From contig JBBAWX010000002.1 of NCBI GenBank assembly GCA_040396955.1, positions 1-64,000 on the forward strand: DNA of 64,000 bases. Direction: 5' to 3'. This document shows positions 1-7,948 of the stretch, in pieces (within the stretch, counting starts at the first letter, position 1; each line of letters starts with the position of its first letter). Origin of the DNA: UBA965 sp040396955 (GTDB lineage Bacteria > Chloroflexota > Chloroflexia > Chloroflexales > Roseiflexaceae). Under the pieces are notes generated by a model. It made no database searches. It saw nothing but the letters and a program-made list of their open reading frames with translations, and had not been told where the DNA came from. Made by a program: the position numbers and the translations under genes.

Positions 1-16
1 TTTCGCAACGAGGTGT

Positions 17-46
17 ATATTAGCACATACGGTATGAGCTTGTCAA
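17..46 (-). promoter_or_regulatory. Promoter with palindromic operator, firing out of the left edge
   Basis: On the minus strand, TTGACA (46-41) and TAATAT (22-17) are separated by 18 bp. This is a near-consensus housekeeping promoter that would transcribe a gene lying beyond position 1. The spacer contains the perfect odd palindrome CATACCGTATG (26-36). The same core, TACCGTATG, occurs at the ruvB and nrdJ promoters in this window. An operator placed between -35 and -10 suggests repression. The target gene is not visible. Confidence 0.55.
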
Positions 47-145
47 GGGGAAATTTAACGAGTTTTGAGTTGAATTTTAAAGGTGGCTCCAAGCAGGGTA
101 TATGCCATACCGAGAGCTCACCTCCGCACAACACAGTATCGTAGT

Positions 146-559
146 TTATCCGCGTAGATGTTGTTGGATTTGTGTCAGCAGTGCACGTGCTTCATCGGCC
201 GACAACTGTCCGGGTTGCCAAAAGGCAATCACACCGTCGTCATGCCAGCGTGGAATGACGTGCACATGATAATGAAACACGGTTTGGCCGGCTGCAGCCC
301 CGTTATTTTGTACCACATTGATACCATCGGGTTGGAGTGCGGCCATCAGGGCCTGCGCAACGCGTTGCGTTGTACGGGCCGTTGCCACCACATCGGCATC
401 ACTCAACTCCATAAGATTGGCACTTTCGGTTTTGCAGACGACTAAGGCATGTCCACGAGATGCCGGAGAAATATCCAAAAACGCCAAAGTTTCCGCATCT
501 TCGTAGATTTTGGCAGCCGGAATATCACCATTCACAATCCGCGTAAAAATCGTCGGCAT
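146..559 (-). CDS. HIT-family nucleotide hydrolase/transferase
   Basis: A 137-aa histidine-triad protein, the normal length for the Hint branch. The catalytic triad HYHVHV (His96, His98, His100) lies near the C terminus, followed by IPRW. The N-terminal segment IFTRIVNGDIPAAKIYED is typical of bacterial HIT proteins. Family members hydrolyse AMP-linked phosphoramidates or dinucleoside polyphosphates; the substrate cannot be told from sequence. The ATG at 559 is preceded by AAGGAG at good spacing. It lies 51 bp downstream of the PolX gene on the same strand and is probably the last gene of that operon. Confidence 0.92.
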   Translation of the reverse strand: MPTIFTRIVNGDIPAAKIYEDAETLAFLDISPASRGHALVVCKTESANLMELSDADVVATARTTQRVAQALMAALQPDGINVVQNNGAAAGQTVFHYHVHVIPRWHDDGVIAFWQPGQLSADEARALLTQIQQHLRG

Positions 560-610
560 CGGATGCTCCTTTTCTTTCGATACGAATCGTCTCTGTGCTC
601 ACTCTCGCAA

Positions 611-2350
611 TTATCCCTGCGTACCGCCAATAAACGCACGCAACGTTGGCCATTCCCACGTATTTATGACGCGTTCTGGAGGAGCTCCGCCCCGACGGGC
701 AGTCGCCACACCCTGAGCCATCCAGGCGTGGTTTTCGGGAGCATGCGCATCACTATTAATGCTAATCACACCACCAGCACACATCATTTCGCGCACAATA
801 TCACCGTCGATATCGAGGCGATCGGGTCCAGAGTTCACCTCAAGTGCCACACCGTGTGTCACAGCCGCAGCAATCACCTGTTGCATGTCGACGGGTGCAC
901 CGAGGCGCCCACCAAGGATGCGCCCACGGGGATGCCCGATGATGTCGACAGCCGGATGTGCAATCGCACGTAACAGGCGCTGCGTGGCCACTTCTGGTGT
1001 CTGGCGCAGATTCACGTGGGGCGATGCAATCACCACGTCGAGTTCATGCAATATGCTGTTGGGGAGGGCAAGACTGCCATCGACCAAAATATCAACTTCA
1101 ACCCCGCGTAACAGCACAAAATCGATTCCAGCCGCTCGATATGAAGCATTGACAAGGTCAATTTCATGGCGTTGCTCGCGTAGCCGCCTTGTATTCAGCC
1201 CGTTGGTAATCCCCATCAGGGCACCATGATCGGTGATAGCGGCATACCGGTACCCTTGTTGCCGTGCCGATTCAGCCATGGTACGAATATCGGCATGACC
1301 GTCGCTCCACGTGGTATGCATGTGCAGATCGGCCTGGATGTCGGCCATGGTCACAAGTGCGGCTGGCGCCGTTGTGGTTGCTACGGCACCGACATACCAC
1401 TCGCGCAATTCAGGAGCAATCCACGGCATATCAAGGGCGGCGTAGTACTCGAGCTCGGTAGCAAAACACCGCACGGCCCCGTTGACGTGCAATCCGTGTT
1501 GATCGAGCAACCAACCGCGCTGAGCGGCCTGCGCTTGCAACCAGGCCACGTGGGCACGACTCCCCGTCGTATGGAGCAACGTACTGGCCCAACGATCGGG
1601 ATCAACGACTACCACATCCAGTAGCATGCCATTGGGGAGCATGGCACGTAGCTGTGTATCGCTGATTTCACTGCGTAGCAACAGATCATGCTGTGCAATG
1701 GCACTCGCCACACGGTGTGGATGCGCACTCGCCACGACCAGATCTAGATCACCAATCGTAGGTGCACCACGACGCAAACTACCACTCCACGTCACCTGTG
1801 CAACCCCTGCGATGGCGGCAATATCAGCCAACAACCGCTCACCAAGTTGCCACGCATGGAGCAACAGGGTGCGCTCCTCACGATCGGCAACCGCGGCAAT
1901 CCCCTCGCGGATACCCGCCAAGGTGCGCTCGCCGATGCCTTTGATTTGTAGTAGTTGCCCGTTGGTCAAAGCAGTCTGCAAATCAGCGAAGCCGGCAATC
2001 CCGAGCTCCGTGTAGAGCCGCCCTGCCATCCGTGGCCCTACATGCGGGACACGCAACAACTCACGTACACCGAGCGGCATTCGTTCTTTGAGGCGTGAAA
2101 AATACTCGATGTCGCCAGTGGCAAAGAGTTCATTCACCTTTTCGGCCATACCTTTGCTCAGACCAGCCACCTGATCCACGCGACCACGCGCGTAGTATTC
2201 GCCGATGGGGCTCTGGAGTGCTTGGAGCGCTTCGCTGGCGCGCCGATAGGCACGGATACGGAAGCGGTCTTCGGCCAAAATCTCCATCATATCGGCAATC
2301 GCATCAAATACGTCGGAGAGGTCTTTGTTTGTAAACGATGTATCACGCAT
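611..2350 (-). CDS. polX: DNA polymerase/3'-5' exonuclease PolX (Pol beta plus PHP domains)
   Basis: A 579-aa protein with the full bacterial PolX architecture, numbered from the chosen start. Residues about 5-155 form the helix-hairpin-helix 8-kDa and fingers region. About 165-310 form the Pol-beta nucleotidyltransferase, with GSLRRG (190-195), the metal pair GDLDLV (200-205) and a third Asp in LLDVVVV. About 340-579 form the PHP phosphoesterase, with DLHMHTTWSDG, ITDHG, GVEVDI, ASPHVN, GHPRGRI and NSDAH. PolX is known for base-excision gap filling with Mn-dependent 3'-5' exonuclease activity from the PHP domain; all metal ligands look intact. I chose ATG at 2350 because homology begins just after it. 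A GTG at 2368 is possible; neither start has a strong ribosome site. Confidence 0.93.
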   Translation of the reverse strand: MRDTSFTNKDLSDVFDAIADMMEILAEDRFRIRAYRRASEALQALQSPIGEYYARGRVDQVAGLSKGMAEKVNELFATGDIEYFSRLKERMPLGVRELLRVPHVGPRMAGRLYTELGIAGFADLQTALTNGQLLQIKGIGERTLAGIREGIAAVADREERTLLLHAWQLGERLLADIAAIAGVAQVTWSGSLRRGAPTIGDLDLVVASAHPHRVASAIAQHDLLLRSEISDTQLRAMLPNGMLLDVVVVDPDRWASTLLHTTGSRAHVAWLQAQAAQRGWLLDQHGLHVNGAVRCFATELEYYAALDMPWIAPELREWYVGAVATTTAPAALVTMADIQADLHMHTTWSDGHADIRTMAESARQQGYRYAAITDHGALMGITNGLNTRRLREQRHEIDLVNASYRAAGIDFVLLRGVEVDILVDGSLALPNSILHELDVVIASPHVNLRQTPEVATQRLLRAIAHPAVDIIGHPRGRILGGRLGAPVDMQQVIAAAVTHGVALEVNSGPDRLDIDGDIVREMMCAGGVISINSDAHAPENHAWMAQGVATARRGGAPPERVINTWEWPTLRAFIGGTQG

Positions 2351-2386
2351 ATGGCAGGATAATAGCACAACTCACGCCTTGCGGAG

Positions 2387-3718
2387 TCAGCGCATGGCGA
2401 ATTCTTCACTGATGAACTGCTGACGCGCCAGCCTGCGTGCACGCCATTGGTGTCGCAGTGCTCGCATCAACGCAGGTGGACCACACACACGCAACACGTG
2501 CGCAGGCGTCAGCGGCTGTGCGAGTGCTGTTTCGACATCCGCCAACGTGACGGGACCAGTGTGCATTATCACTCGCACGTGTGGGAGTTGTTGGGCCACT
2601 GACCGAATTTCATCGGCGTAGACTGCATCTGTGGCTGTACGTACCGTCCAAAACAAGACAATTGACGTGGACGACGGTGTATGGCATTCCGCATGGAGCA
2701 TGCTCAAAAACGGCGTAATTCCGATGCCACCGGCCAACCAAATCTGCGGTGCGGTGCGTTCACCGTCGGCAAAGGTGCCGTGTGGGCCGTATACCACGAT
2801 CCGCTGCCCCACCTCTACGGCCCGCAACCATTCCGTGTAATCACCGACCGCTTTCACGGAAATACGAATCGTACGCCTGTCAATAATCTGTGACAACGAA
2901 AACGGGTGCAACTCGGCCATTTGGACGAGTTCGGGATGATCGGGGGATGGCACCACACCAAAAAACACGAATTGCCCGGGACGGGCGTGCCAATCGTCAT
3001 CAAGCTGGAGCACCAACTCGGTAATGCGCTGCTTGATACCCTTACGCTGGATGACACCATACATGTGCGGAGCACGACGCTGGTAGAGCCACGTGCGATA
3101 CACCCAGGCATAACCGCCAGCGATGGTCATCAGCGCAACGTACCAGTCGTACTGCACCACAAAGGCATGCAGACCGCCGAGCAGATAGGCTGGCCCCATC
3201 CAGCGGTGGGAGTTCAACCAGGTGGCATACGACAAACGCACCCAGATGGTCAAGATTACCAACGTCACCAAGAGCGCGAGTGCGACGGTCCCCAGCGTGT
3301 AGCCGATATGCAGGCCGGGGATAAGATAGTCGATGAGGAGCCCACCGTTGGGCCATGCCTGGATCACCAAAACGGCCCAATGCAGTACGAGCAGCGTCAG
3401 CGTGATTTTACCGAGCCAACCGTGGGCGCGATAGACACGGTCGAGTCCCCCAAAGAAGCGCTCCACCCACTGCCAACGACTCGCCAACACGAAGTTCAAC
3501 CCAAAGAGCACCATGCCCCAAAACCCGAGCGATGTCCCTAGCTCGTACAACGGATCTTGAGCATCTCCACCGGACCACCACACCCCTGAGCGCATGCGCT
3601 CCCACAGTGCCACGCCGAGTTGCCAGATCGACTGCACGATGACCCAGACGACCACTACAGACAAGAGCGGTACACCCAACGGATACTGCCAATACTGCCA
3701 ACGACGGATCGACTGCAT
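2387..3718 (-). CDS. Membrane ferric-reductase-like flavocytochrome (FAD/NAD-binding)
   Basis: A 443-aa integral-membrane oxidoreductase. The N-terminal 215 residues hold about six membrane segments with two His pairs spaced for bis-heme ligation across the bilayer (His99/His113 and His171/His184), as in the ferric-reductase/NADPH-oxidase superfamily. The C-terminal half is a ferredoxin-NADP-reductase module: FAD site HPFSLS (271-276), nucleotide motif GGIGITP (330-336), CGPP near residue 418 and a terminal FISEEF. The likely role is moving electrons from cytoplasmic NAD(P)H across the membrane; the acceptor is unknown. It lies 36 bp upstream of polX on the same strand. The link to DNA repair is probably only positional. 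Confidence 0.85.
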   Translation of the reverse strand: MQSIRRWQYWQYPLGVPLLSVVVVWVIVQSIWQLGVALWERMRSGVWWSGGDAQDPLYELGTSLGFWGMVLFGLNFVLASRWQWVERFFGGLDRVYRAHGWLGKITLTLLVLHWAVLVIQAWPNGGLLIDYLIPGLHIGYTLGTVALALLVTLVILTIWVRLSYATWLNSHRWMGPAYLLGGLHAFVVQYDWYVALMTIAGGYAWVYRTWLYQRRAPHMYGVIQRKGIKQRITELVLQLDDDWHARPGQFVFFGVVPSPDHPELVQMAELHPFSLSQIIDRRTIRISVKAVGDYTEWLRAVEVGQRIVVYGPHGTFADGERTAPQIWLAGGIGITPFLSMLHAECHTPSSTSIVLFWTVRTATDAVYADEIRSVAQQLPHVRVIMHTGPVTLADVETALAQPLTPAHVLRVCGPPALMRALRHQWRARRLARQQFISEEFAMR

Positions 3719-3805
3719 GATGCGATTTCTAGACTATGTGATACACAGACCATGGTGCACACGACCATAATCTTGCTCATGGGACGCACACAAAGTGAAA
3801 GACAC

Positions 3806-3839
3806 ATAAAAAGTCGATGAGGAAATTTCCTCATCGACT
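3806..3839 (-). terminator. Rho-independent terminator after ruvB
   Basis: A perfect 28-bp palindrome (3812-3839; 12-bp arms if AATT forms the loop) is followed on the minus strand by CTTTTTATG. It lies 39 bp past the ruvB stop and upstream of the next gene, so it fits an intrinsic terminator for ruvB. Confidence 0.8.
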
Positions 3840-3877
3840 CATTGTTTTGGCAGCACAAAGATGCAGTGTTGGCGGGC

Positions 3878-4927
3878 CTACAACAAGCGTTGTTGCTCAC
3901 TTTTGGAGGCGGGTGGGTTGAGATGATCGGGCACCACCATGCCGAGATGCTCGTAGGCTCGCCGTGTCACAATGCGCCCACGCGGGGTGCGTTGGAGCAT
4001 GCCGAGTTGGAGCAAAAACGGCTCATAGACGTCTTCGATGGCATCAACTTCTTCGGCGAGCGCAGCTGCGAGGGTCGAAAGGCCGACCGGACCACCACCA
4101 AACAATTCGATGATGACCCGCATCAGGCGGCGATCGTTGTCGTCGAGGCCGAGTTGGTCGATTTCGAGATTGGTCAACGCCACGGCTGCCACCTCTTGGG
4201 TAATCACGCCGTTAGCGACAACTTGTGCGTAGTCACGCACCCGGCGCAACAGGCGATTGACGATGCGCGGCGTGCCACGGCCACGGGTGGCGATTTCGTG
4301 GGCGCCCTCGGGGGTCATTGCCACACCGAGAATACCGCCTGCCCGGAGCACGATTTGGTTGAGTGCGGCCACCGAATAAAAATCCATGCGTTGAATGAGA
4401 CCAAAACGGTCACGCAACGGCGACGTGAGCAATGCGAGACGTGTGGTGGCACCAATCACGGTAAATCGTGGCAATGAGAGGCGCAAATTGCGAGCTCCAG
4501 GACCTTTGCCCACCACAATGTCGAGGGCGAAATCCTCCATGGCTGGATAGAGCACTTCTTCAATGGCCCGGTTGAGACGGTGGATTTCATCAATGAAAAG
4601 AATGTCGCCGGGTTGCATGTTGGTTAGGATGGCAGCCAAATCGCCTTGACGCTCAATGGCAGGCCCCGAAGTGATTTTGATTTGCACACCCATTTCATTG
4701 GCCAAAATCATAGCCAAGCTGGTCTTGCCGAGCCCAGGCGGTCCGTAGAGCAAGGTGTGATCGAGGGGCTCGCTACGACCTTTCGCGGCATCGATACTAA
4801 TCGAGAGATGCTCGACGACTTTTTCTTGGCCGACGAATTCATTGAGTGCACGCGGGCGCAGACTGCGCTCTTCGAATTGTTCGTCGTTGGCAGCATTGGG
4901 ATTGACGATACGTGGTTGATCAGACAT
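3878..4927 (-). CDS. ruvB: Holliday junction branch-migration ATPase RuvB
   Basis: A 349-aa RuvB of standard length. It shows Walker A GPPGLGKT (62-69), Walker B ILFIDEIHR (109-117), sensor 1 GATTR, and the C-terminal winged helix ending in RTPRGRIVTRRAYEHLG. RuvB hexamers drive branch migration of Holliday junctions with RuvA before RuvC cleavage. ruvA and ruvC are not next to it, so the gene is transcribed alone: it has its own promoter with a palindromic operator (4970-4984) and a terminator at 3812-3839. In many bacteria ruvB belongs to the DNA-damage regulon, which the operator may reflect here. Confidence 0.98.
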   Translation of the reverse strand: MSDQPRIVNPNAANDEQFEERSLRPRALNEFVGQEKVVEHLSISIDAAKGRSEPLDHTLLYGPPGLGKTSLAMILANEMGVQIKITSGPAIERQGDLAAILTNMQPGDILFIDEIHRLNRAIEEVLYPAMEDFALDIVVGKGPGARNLRLSLPRFTVIGATTRLALLTSPLRDRFGLIQRMDFYSVAALNQIVLRAGGILGVAMTPEGAHEIATRGRGTPRIVNRLLRRVRDYAQVVANGVITQEVAAVALTNLEIDQLGLDDNDRRLMRVIIELFGGGPVGLSTLAAALAEEVDAIEDVYEPFLLQLGMLQRTPRGRIVTRRAYEHLGMVVPDHLNPPASKSEQQRLL

Positions 4928-4969
4928 AGAGGCAACTCCCAGCCAAACACGAACACGATCACCTACTAC

Positions 4970-5003
4970 ACCGTATCATACGGTATTTTTTGTAAATCAC
5001 CAA
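4970..5003 (-). promoter_or_regulatory. ruvB promoter with palindromic operator
   Basis: Minus strand TTGGTG (5003-4998), a 17-bp spacer, then TATGAT (4980-4975). The -10 element lies inside the perfect odd palindrome ACCGTATGATACGGT (4970-4984). The 13-mer AAATACCGTATGA here (4976-4988, minus strand) recurs exactly at the nrdJ promoter (52593-52605, plus strand). Its position over the -10 suggests a repressor site. Confidence 0.6.
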
Positions 5004-5010
5004 GCACCCC

Positions 5011-5547
5011 TCACCAGGACCACCACACGGTAACCACAATGATGCCCGCCATGCGCACACAGCGCCCCAAAAAGACCGCCAGTGCGAACAACCAGAACGG
5101 CACTCCGAAGGTGCCAGCCGCCATCCCAGCTATGTCAAACAGGGGATTTGGGGGTGCAGACAAGGCGAACAGTGCCACAAACGAGCGCACCGGATGGTGC
5201 ATTTGATCGGCTACCCAGCGTGAAAAACGGCTTTCGGCGAAGGCATGACGCCCAGCCCGCCCTACCATGTAGCCGCTGATTTCACCAACGACCGAGCCCA
5301 AGCCAGCCGCCAACACGATACCCAGCAATGCAATCACACTTTGCTGTTGCTCAGCAATACGCATGATGATGGGGATGTAGGGCACCGGCACCACGATGGT
5401 GGCAGTCGCCAACGCTGTGACAACAAAAACCCCGGCGAACGAATAGTCGCCGAGGAATCCGTAATTGATGGGAAGCAGGTAGCAGCCAATATTGACCACC
5501 ACAAACAACACTGCCATCGCGCCGATGGCCACCCAACGCTGTACCAC
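5011..5547 (-). CDS. VTT-domain (DedA/SNARE-associated) membrane protein
   Basis: A 178-aa polytopic membrane protein of the VTT/DedA type. It shows a first membrane segment (about 8-27), re-entrant-type hydrophobic segments around PYIPIIMRIA, the motif AAGLGSVVGEISGYMVGRAGR typical of the superfamily, and a final SAPPNPLFDIAGMAAG segment before two more helices. DedA-type proteins are implicated in lipid-carrier or phospholipid translocation; a specific role cannot be assigned. I chose the GTG at 5547 because AAGGAG lies five to seven bases upstream and the start sits one base after the anti-sigma stop codon. An upstream TTG at 5595 would overlap that gene needlessly. It is the last gene of the sigma-factor operon. 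Confidence 0.8.
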   Translation of the reverse strand: MVQRWVAIGAMAVLFVVVNIGCYLLPINYGFLGDYSFAGVFVVTALATATIVVPVPYIPIIMRIAEQQQSVIALLGIVLAAGLGSVVGEISGYMVGRAGRHAFAESRFSRWVADQMHHPVRSFVALFALSAPPNPLFDIAGMAAGTFGVPFWLFALAVFLGRCVRMAGIIVVTVWWSW

Positions 5548-5548
5548 A

Positions 5549-6241
5549 TTATCTCCTTGCGGGACGCACCTGCCACAACCAACGTACCGAGGCAATGACT
5601 CCTAATATGGCCCCAACGACACCGACCATCATCACAAATTGAGTCAAATCGACCACGAGTGCATCGTCGTTTGCGACCAGCACGGAGCTTGATTGTGACA
5701 TTTCGCCGTCAGCAGTTGCCAACCCCGCATCACTCAATTCACCTTGTGGCTGACTGTCGTCCACGGCAGGCGCTACCTGCGCGGGCGCACTCTGAGCTAT
5801 GCTCGCAGATTCTTCATCGGCACTGCGCATGCCTTCGCTGAGCTGGATGGCGCTGCCTTTGAGTGGCAACGCATCATCCGTCATGCTTGGGGGCTGCACG
5901 ATGGCCTGGACGAGCACCACGCAGACGGCGAAGCTGGTCAACATGCTCATCGCCGGCAACACCCGCCCACCTGGTGGTGCAATCAACCACCACCGCCAGC
6001 CACGTGCGGCCTCCAGTTGGGCCACATCAATGCGCAACGAACGTGGAGGTTTGGGGGAGGGCAACGTTTGCAAGGACTCTTTCACCAGCAACAGCTCGGT
6101 GTATGCCTCAAACAGGGCTTCGTCGCTGTCGAGGCGTTTCTGCAACGCGGCGACAGCCTGAGCCGACAACTGACCATCAATATATGCCGAAAGTTCGGCG
6201 GTTTCTTTTGGGGTGACGCGCCGTGTATGCATACAACTCAC
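5549..6241 (-). CDS. Membrane anti-sigma factor (non-zinc type)
   Basis: A 230-aa protein overlapping the ECF sigma gene by four bases (GTGA). Its N terminus (residues about 10-55, with ELSAYIDGQLS) resembles the sigma-binding helix of anti-sigma factors. The HxxxCxxC zinc motif of ZAS-type anti-sigmas is absent. A hydrophobic segment lies near residues 95-115, followed by a Ser/Ala/Asp/Gln-rich, probably extracytoplasmic linker and a second membrane segment near 200-222. From position and architecture it should hold the upstream-encoded sigma factor at the membrane and release it on an envelope signal. The signal and any site-1/site-2 proteolysis are unknown. Confidence 0.8.
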   Translation of the reverse strand: MSCMHTRRVTPKETAELSAYIDGQLSAQAVAALQKRLDSDEALFEAYTELLLVKESLQTLPSPKPPRSLRIDVAQLEAARGWRWWLIAPPGGRVLPAMSMLTSFAVCVVLVQAIVQPPSMTDDALPLKGSAIQLSEGMRSADEESASIAQSAPAQVAPAVDDSQPQGELSDAGLATADGEMSQSSSVLVANDDALVVDLTQFVMMVGVVGAILGVIASVRWLWQVRPARR

Positions 6242-6864
6242 CTGCTTCCATTCGTATCACGAGTAGGACGCACGATCTGTGGAAAGAGTTCCGCAGCCTG
6301 CAGGATTTCACGGAGACGCATACGCGCCCGATTGAGCCGGGATTTCACCGTGCCGATATTAATGCCAGTACAATCGGCGATTTCTTGGTATGACATCCCC
6401 TGTACATCACTCAAAATCACGACTTCGCGTTGGTCGGCGGGGATATCATTGAGGGCTCGTACCAGCACCTGCTGGAGCTCGCTCCGCAGGAGTTCGTCTT
6501 CGGGACCAGCCGATTGATCGGCGAATTGCTGGACTGGCGCATCATCTTCGGGATCTTCGTCAATGGAAACCGTTGGCCGGCGCTTGCGGCTCCGCAGCAC
6601 ATCACGGCAAGCATTGGCGGCGATGCGCATCATCCATGGACGAAATTCACCACGGAGTGCGGGCAGATTTCGATATGCTGAAATAAAGGCATCTTGTGCC
6701 ACATCAGCGGCCATGTCGGCATCGCCAACCATGCGCACACACAGACCGTACACGCGCGCCTGATACCGCTCAACGAGTACATTGAAACGGTGAGTATCAC
6801 CAGCCAATACGGCCTGTACTAATTGCTGATCGTCGTATTCGACCACCTCAACACCCACTCTCAC
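6238..6864 (-). CDS. ECF-type RNA polymerase sigma factor
   Basis: A 208-aa sigma-70-family factor with region 2 (about 20-90; YQARVYGLCVRMVGDADMAADVAQDAF, FRPWMMRIAANACRD) and region 4 (about 145-195; PADQREVVILSDVQGMSYQEIADC, GTVKSRLNRARMRLR). It lacks regions 1 and 3, as ECF sigmas do. The 35-residue linker contains an acidic stretch, IDEDPEDDAP. The gene begins with GTG directly after the TAG stop of the metallophosphoesterase gene; internal GTG codons at residues 3, 7 and 8 are alternative starts. It is coupled to the anti-sigma gene by a four-base overlap, implying a fixed sigma/anti-sigma ratio. Confidence 0.93.
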   Translation of the reverse strand: MRVGVEVVEYDDQQLVQAVLAGDTHRFNVLVERYQARVYGLCVRMVGDADMAADVAQDAFISAYRNLPALRGEFRPWMMRIAANACRDVLRSRKRRPTVSIDEDPEDDAPVQQFADQSAGPEDELLRSELQQVLVRALNDIPADQREVVILSDVQGMSYQEIADCTGINIGTVKSRLNRARMRLREILQAAELFPQIVRPTRDTNGSR

Positions 6865-7683
6865 CTAATCGTGCCATGGTACCCAAGCCTCACGATGTTC
6901 GACCATGACTGCAAATGCCTGTTGCTGCGGTTGATAGACGTGCCGACGAATCGTGACCGCGTCAACGTTGATTTCGAGCGTGTTATAGGCATACTGATGG
7001 CGTTCACGGCTTTTGCCACGACGTGACGTGCCTGTACCCGCTTGACAGATAATTGTACCGTGCTTGAGGGCCGGCACCAAATCGCGCGTATGTCCGACAT
7101 ACGACAAATGTACGTGACCAGAAAGCACCAAATCAATGTGGCATTCGTCGAGCAGTCGGGCAATGTGATCGGGGCGTGCTACCCGGCTACGCCGACCAAC
7201 TCCAGCCGGGTTGATCATGTGATGGTGCATCACCAACACACGTTTGTGCGTCGCAGGTGCTGCGTCGGCCGCACGCCGAATATGCGCTTGTTGCGCATCA
7301 CTCAACCAACCACCGTCGACGGTCCAACCGAAGGCCGTATTGGCGCCAATGACCGTCACCCCATCCAAGGTAACCACTGGTTGCAGGTCGGTGCTGATGT
7401 GACGCATGTAATAGGCATACGGTTGAAACAAGCGTTGCCAGACATGGTACAAGGGCACATCGTGGTTACCGGGCACCAACAAACGCGGCGAAGGGGCCCG
7501 CGCCAACCAGGCAGTAATGGTGTGCCACTGGTCGACAAAATCGGCGCGTTGCACGAAATCGCCCGATGCTACGAACAAATCCGCGGCATAGGCGTGCGCC
7601 TCCGCCAGGAGTACTTCGGCGACCTCGGCATCATAGGGCGGACCAGCATGCAAGTCGGAACAATGGAACAAGCGGATGGTCAT
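6865..7683 (-). CDS. Calcineurin-like metallophosphoesterase
   Basis: A 272-aa metallophosphoesterase with the ordered metal-ligand motifs CSDLHAG (near the N terminus), ASGDFVQRAD, PGNHDVP, VMHHHMI and SGHVHLSYVG. This is the class III cyclic-nucleotide phosphodiesterase/Icc-like pattern. The substrate is not predictable. ATG at 7683 is preceded by GAGGAT and begins at the conserved first strand; the longer reading frame to 7860 covers a different small gene in another frame. Its start overlaps the stop of that small gene (ATGA), and its stop abuts the sigma gene, so it is part of the sigma operon and may act in the same stress response. Confidence 0.88.
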   Translation of the reverse strand: MTIRLFHCSDLHAGPPYDAEVAEVLLAEAHAYAADLFVASGDFVQRADFVDQWHTITAWLARAPSPRLLVPGNHDVPLYHVWQRLFQPYAYYMRHISTDLQPVVTLDGVTVIGANTAFGWTVDGGWLSDAQQAHIRRAADAAPATHKRVLVMHHHMINPAGVGRRSRVARPDHIARLLDECHIDLVLSGHVHLSYVGHTRDLVPALKHGTIICQAGTGTSRRGKSRERHQYAYNTLEINVDAVTIRRHVYQPQQQAFAVMVEHREAWVPWHD

Positions 7684-7817
7684 GCGTGATCCTCGGATGG
7701 CCCCTGTGGACGAGATTTTTCCCAAGCAAGACGCACAATCGCCCATAGTACCAGACCACCACCCACAAACACCGTCATCACGAACACATATCGCACGATA
7801 ACAAGTAGTATCTCCAT
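7680..7817 (-). CDS. Small single-span membrane protein (45 aa), head of sigma operon
   Basis: A 45-codon frame starting ATG at 7817 and ending TGA at 7682-7680, overlapping the ATG of the metallophosphoesterase gene by four bases. GAGGGG lies three bases upstream of the ATG. The product has one hydrophobic span (about residues 3-30, MEILLVIVRYVFVMTVFVGG onward), then a charged tail with EKSRPQ. I do not recognise it. The evidence is the ribosome site, the translational-coupling overlap and the membrane character. It is short enough that automatic annotation would miss it, and it lies in a different frame from an overlapping longer reading frame. Confidence 0.6.
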   Translation of the reverse strand: MEILLVIVRYVFVMTVFVGGGLVLWAIVRLAWEKSRPQGPSEDHA

Positions 7818-7948
7818 AACCCCTCAGACTACACTCTCTACAGCGATTGTAGCACACCAATCATGCGTAGTGATGTAGAAATATGTCATAATAGGCAAAG
7901 ATTTTGCAAATGGCGAGCTGATTTGGTGTGTGCAGAGGGGGAATGGAG

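Noticed and set aside
5548..5595. Longer VTT protein starting at TTG 5595
   Set aside because: It would overlap the anti-sigma gene by 47 bases and lacks a ribosome site, while GTG 5547 has AAGGAG.
7684..7860. Longer metallophosphoesterase starting at 7860
   Set aside because: The added 59 residues are Cys/Arg-rich and unlike the family; ATG 7683 has a ribosome site, and the region codes a small membrane protein in another frame.
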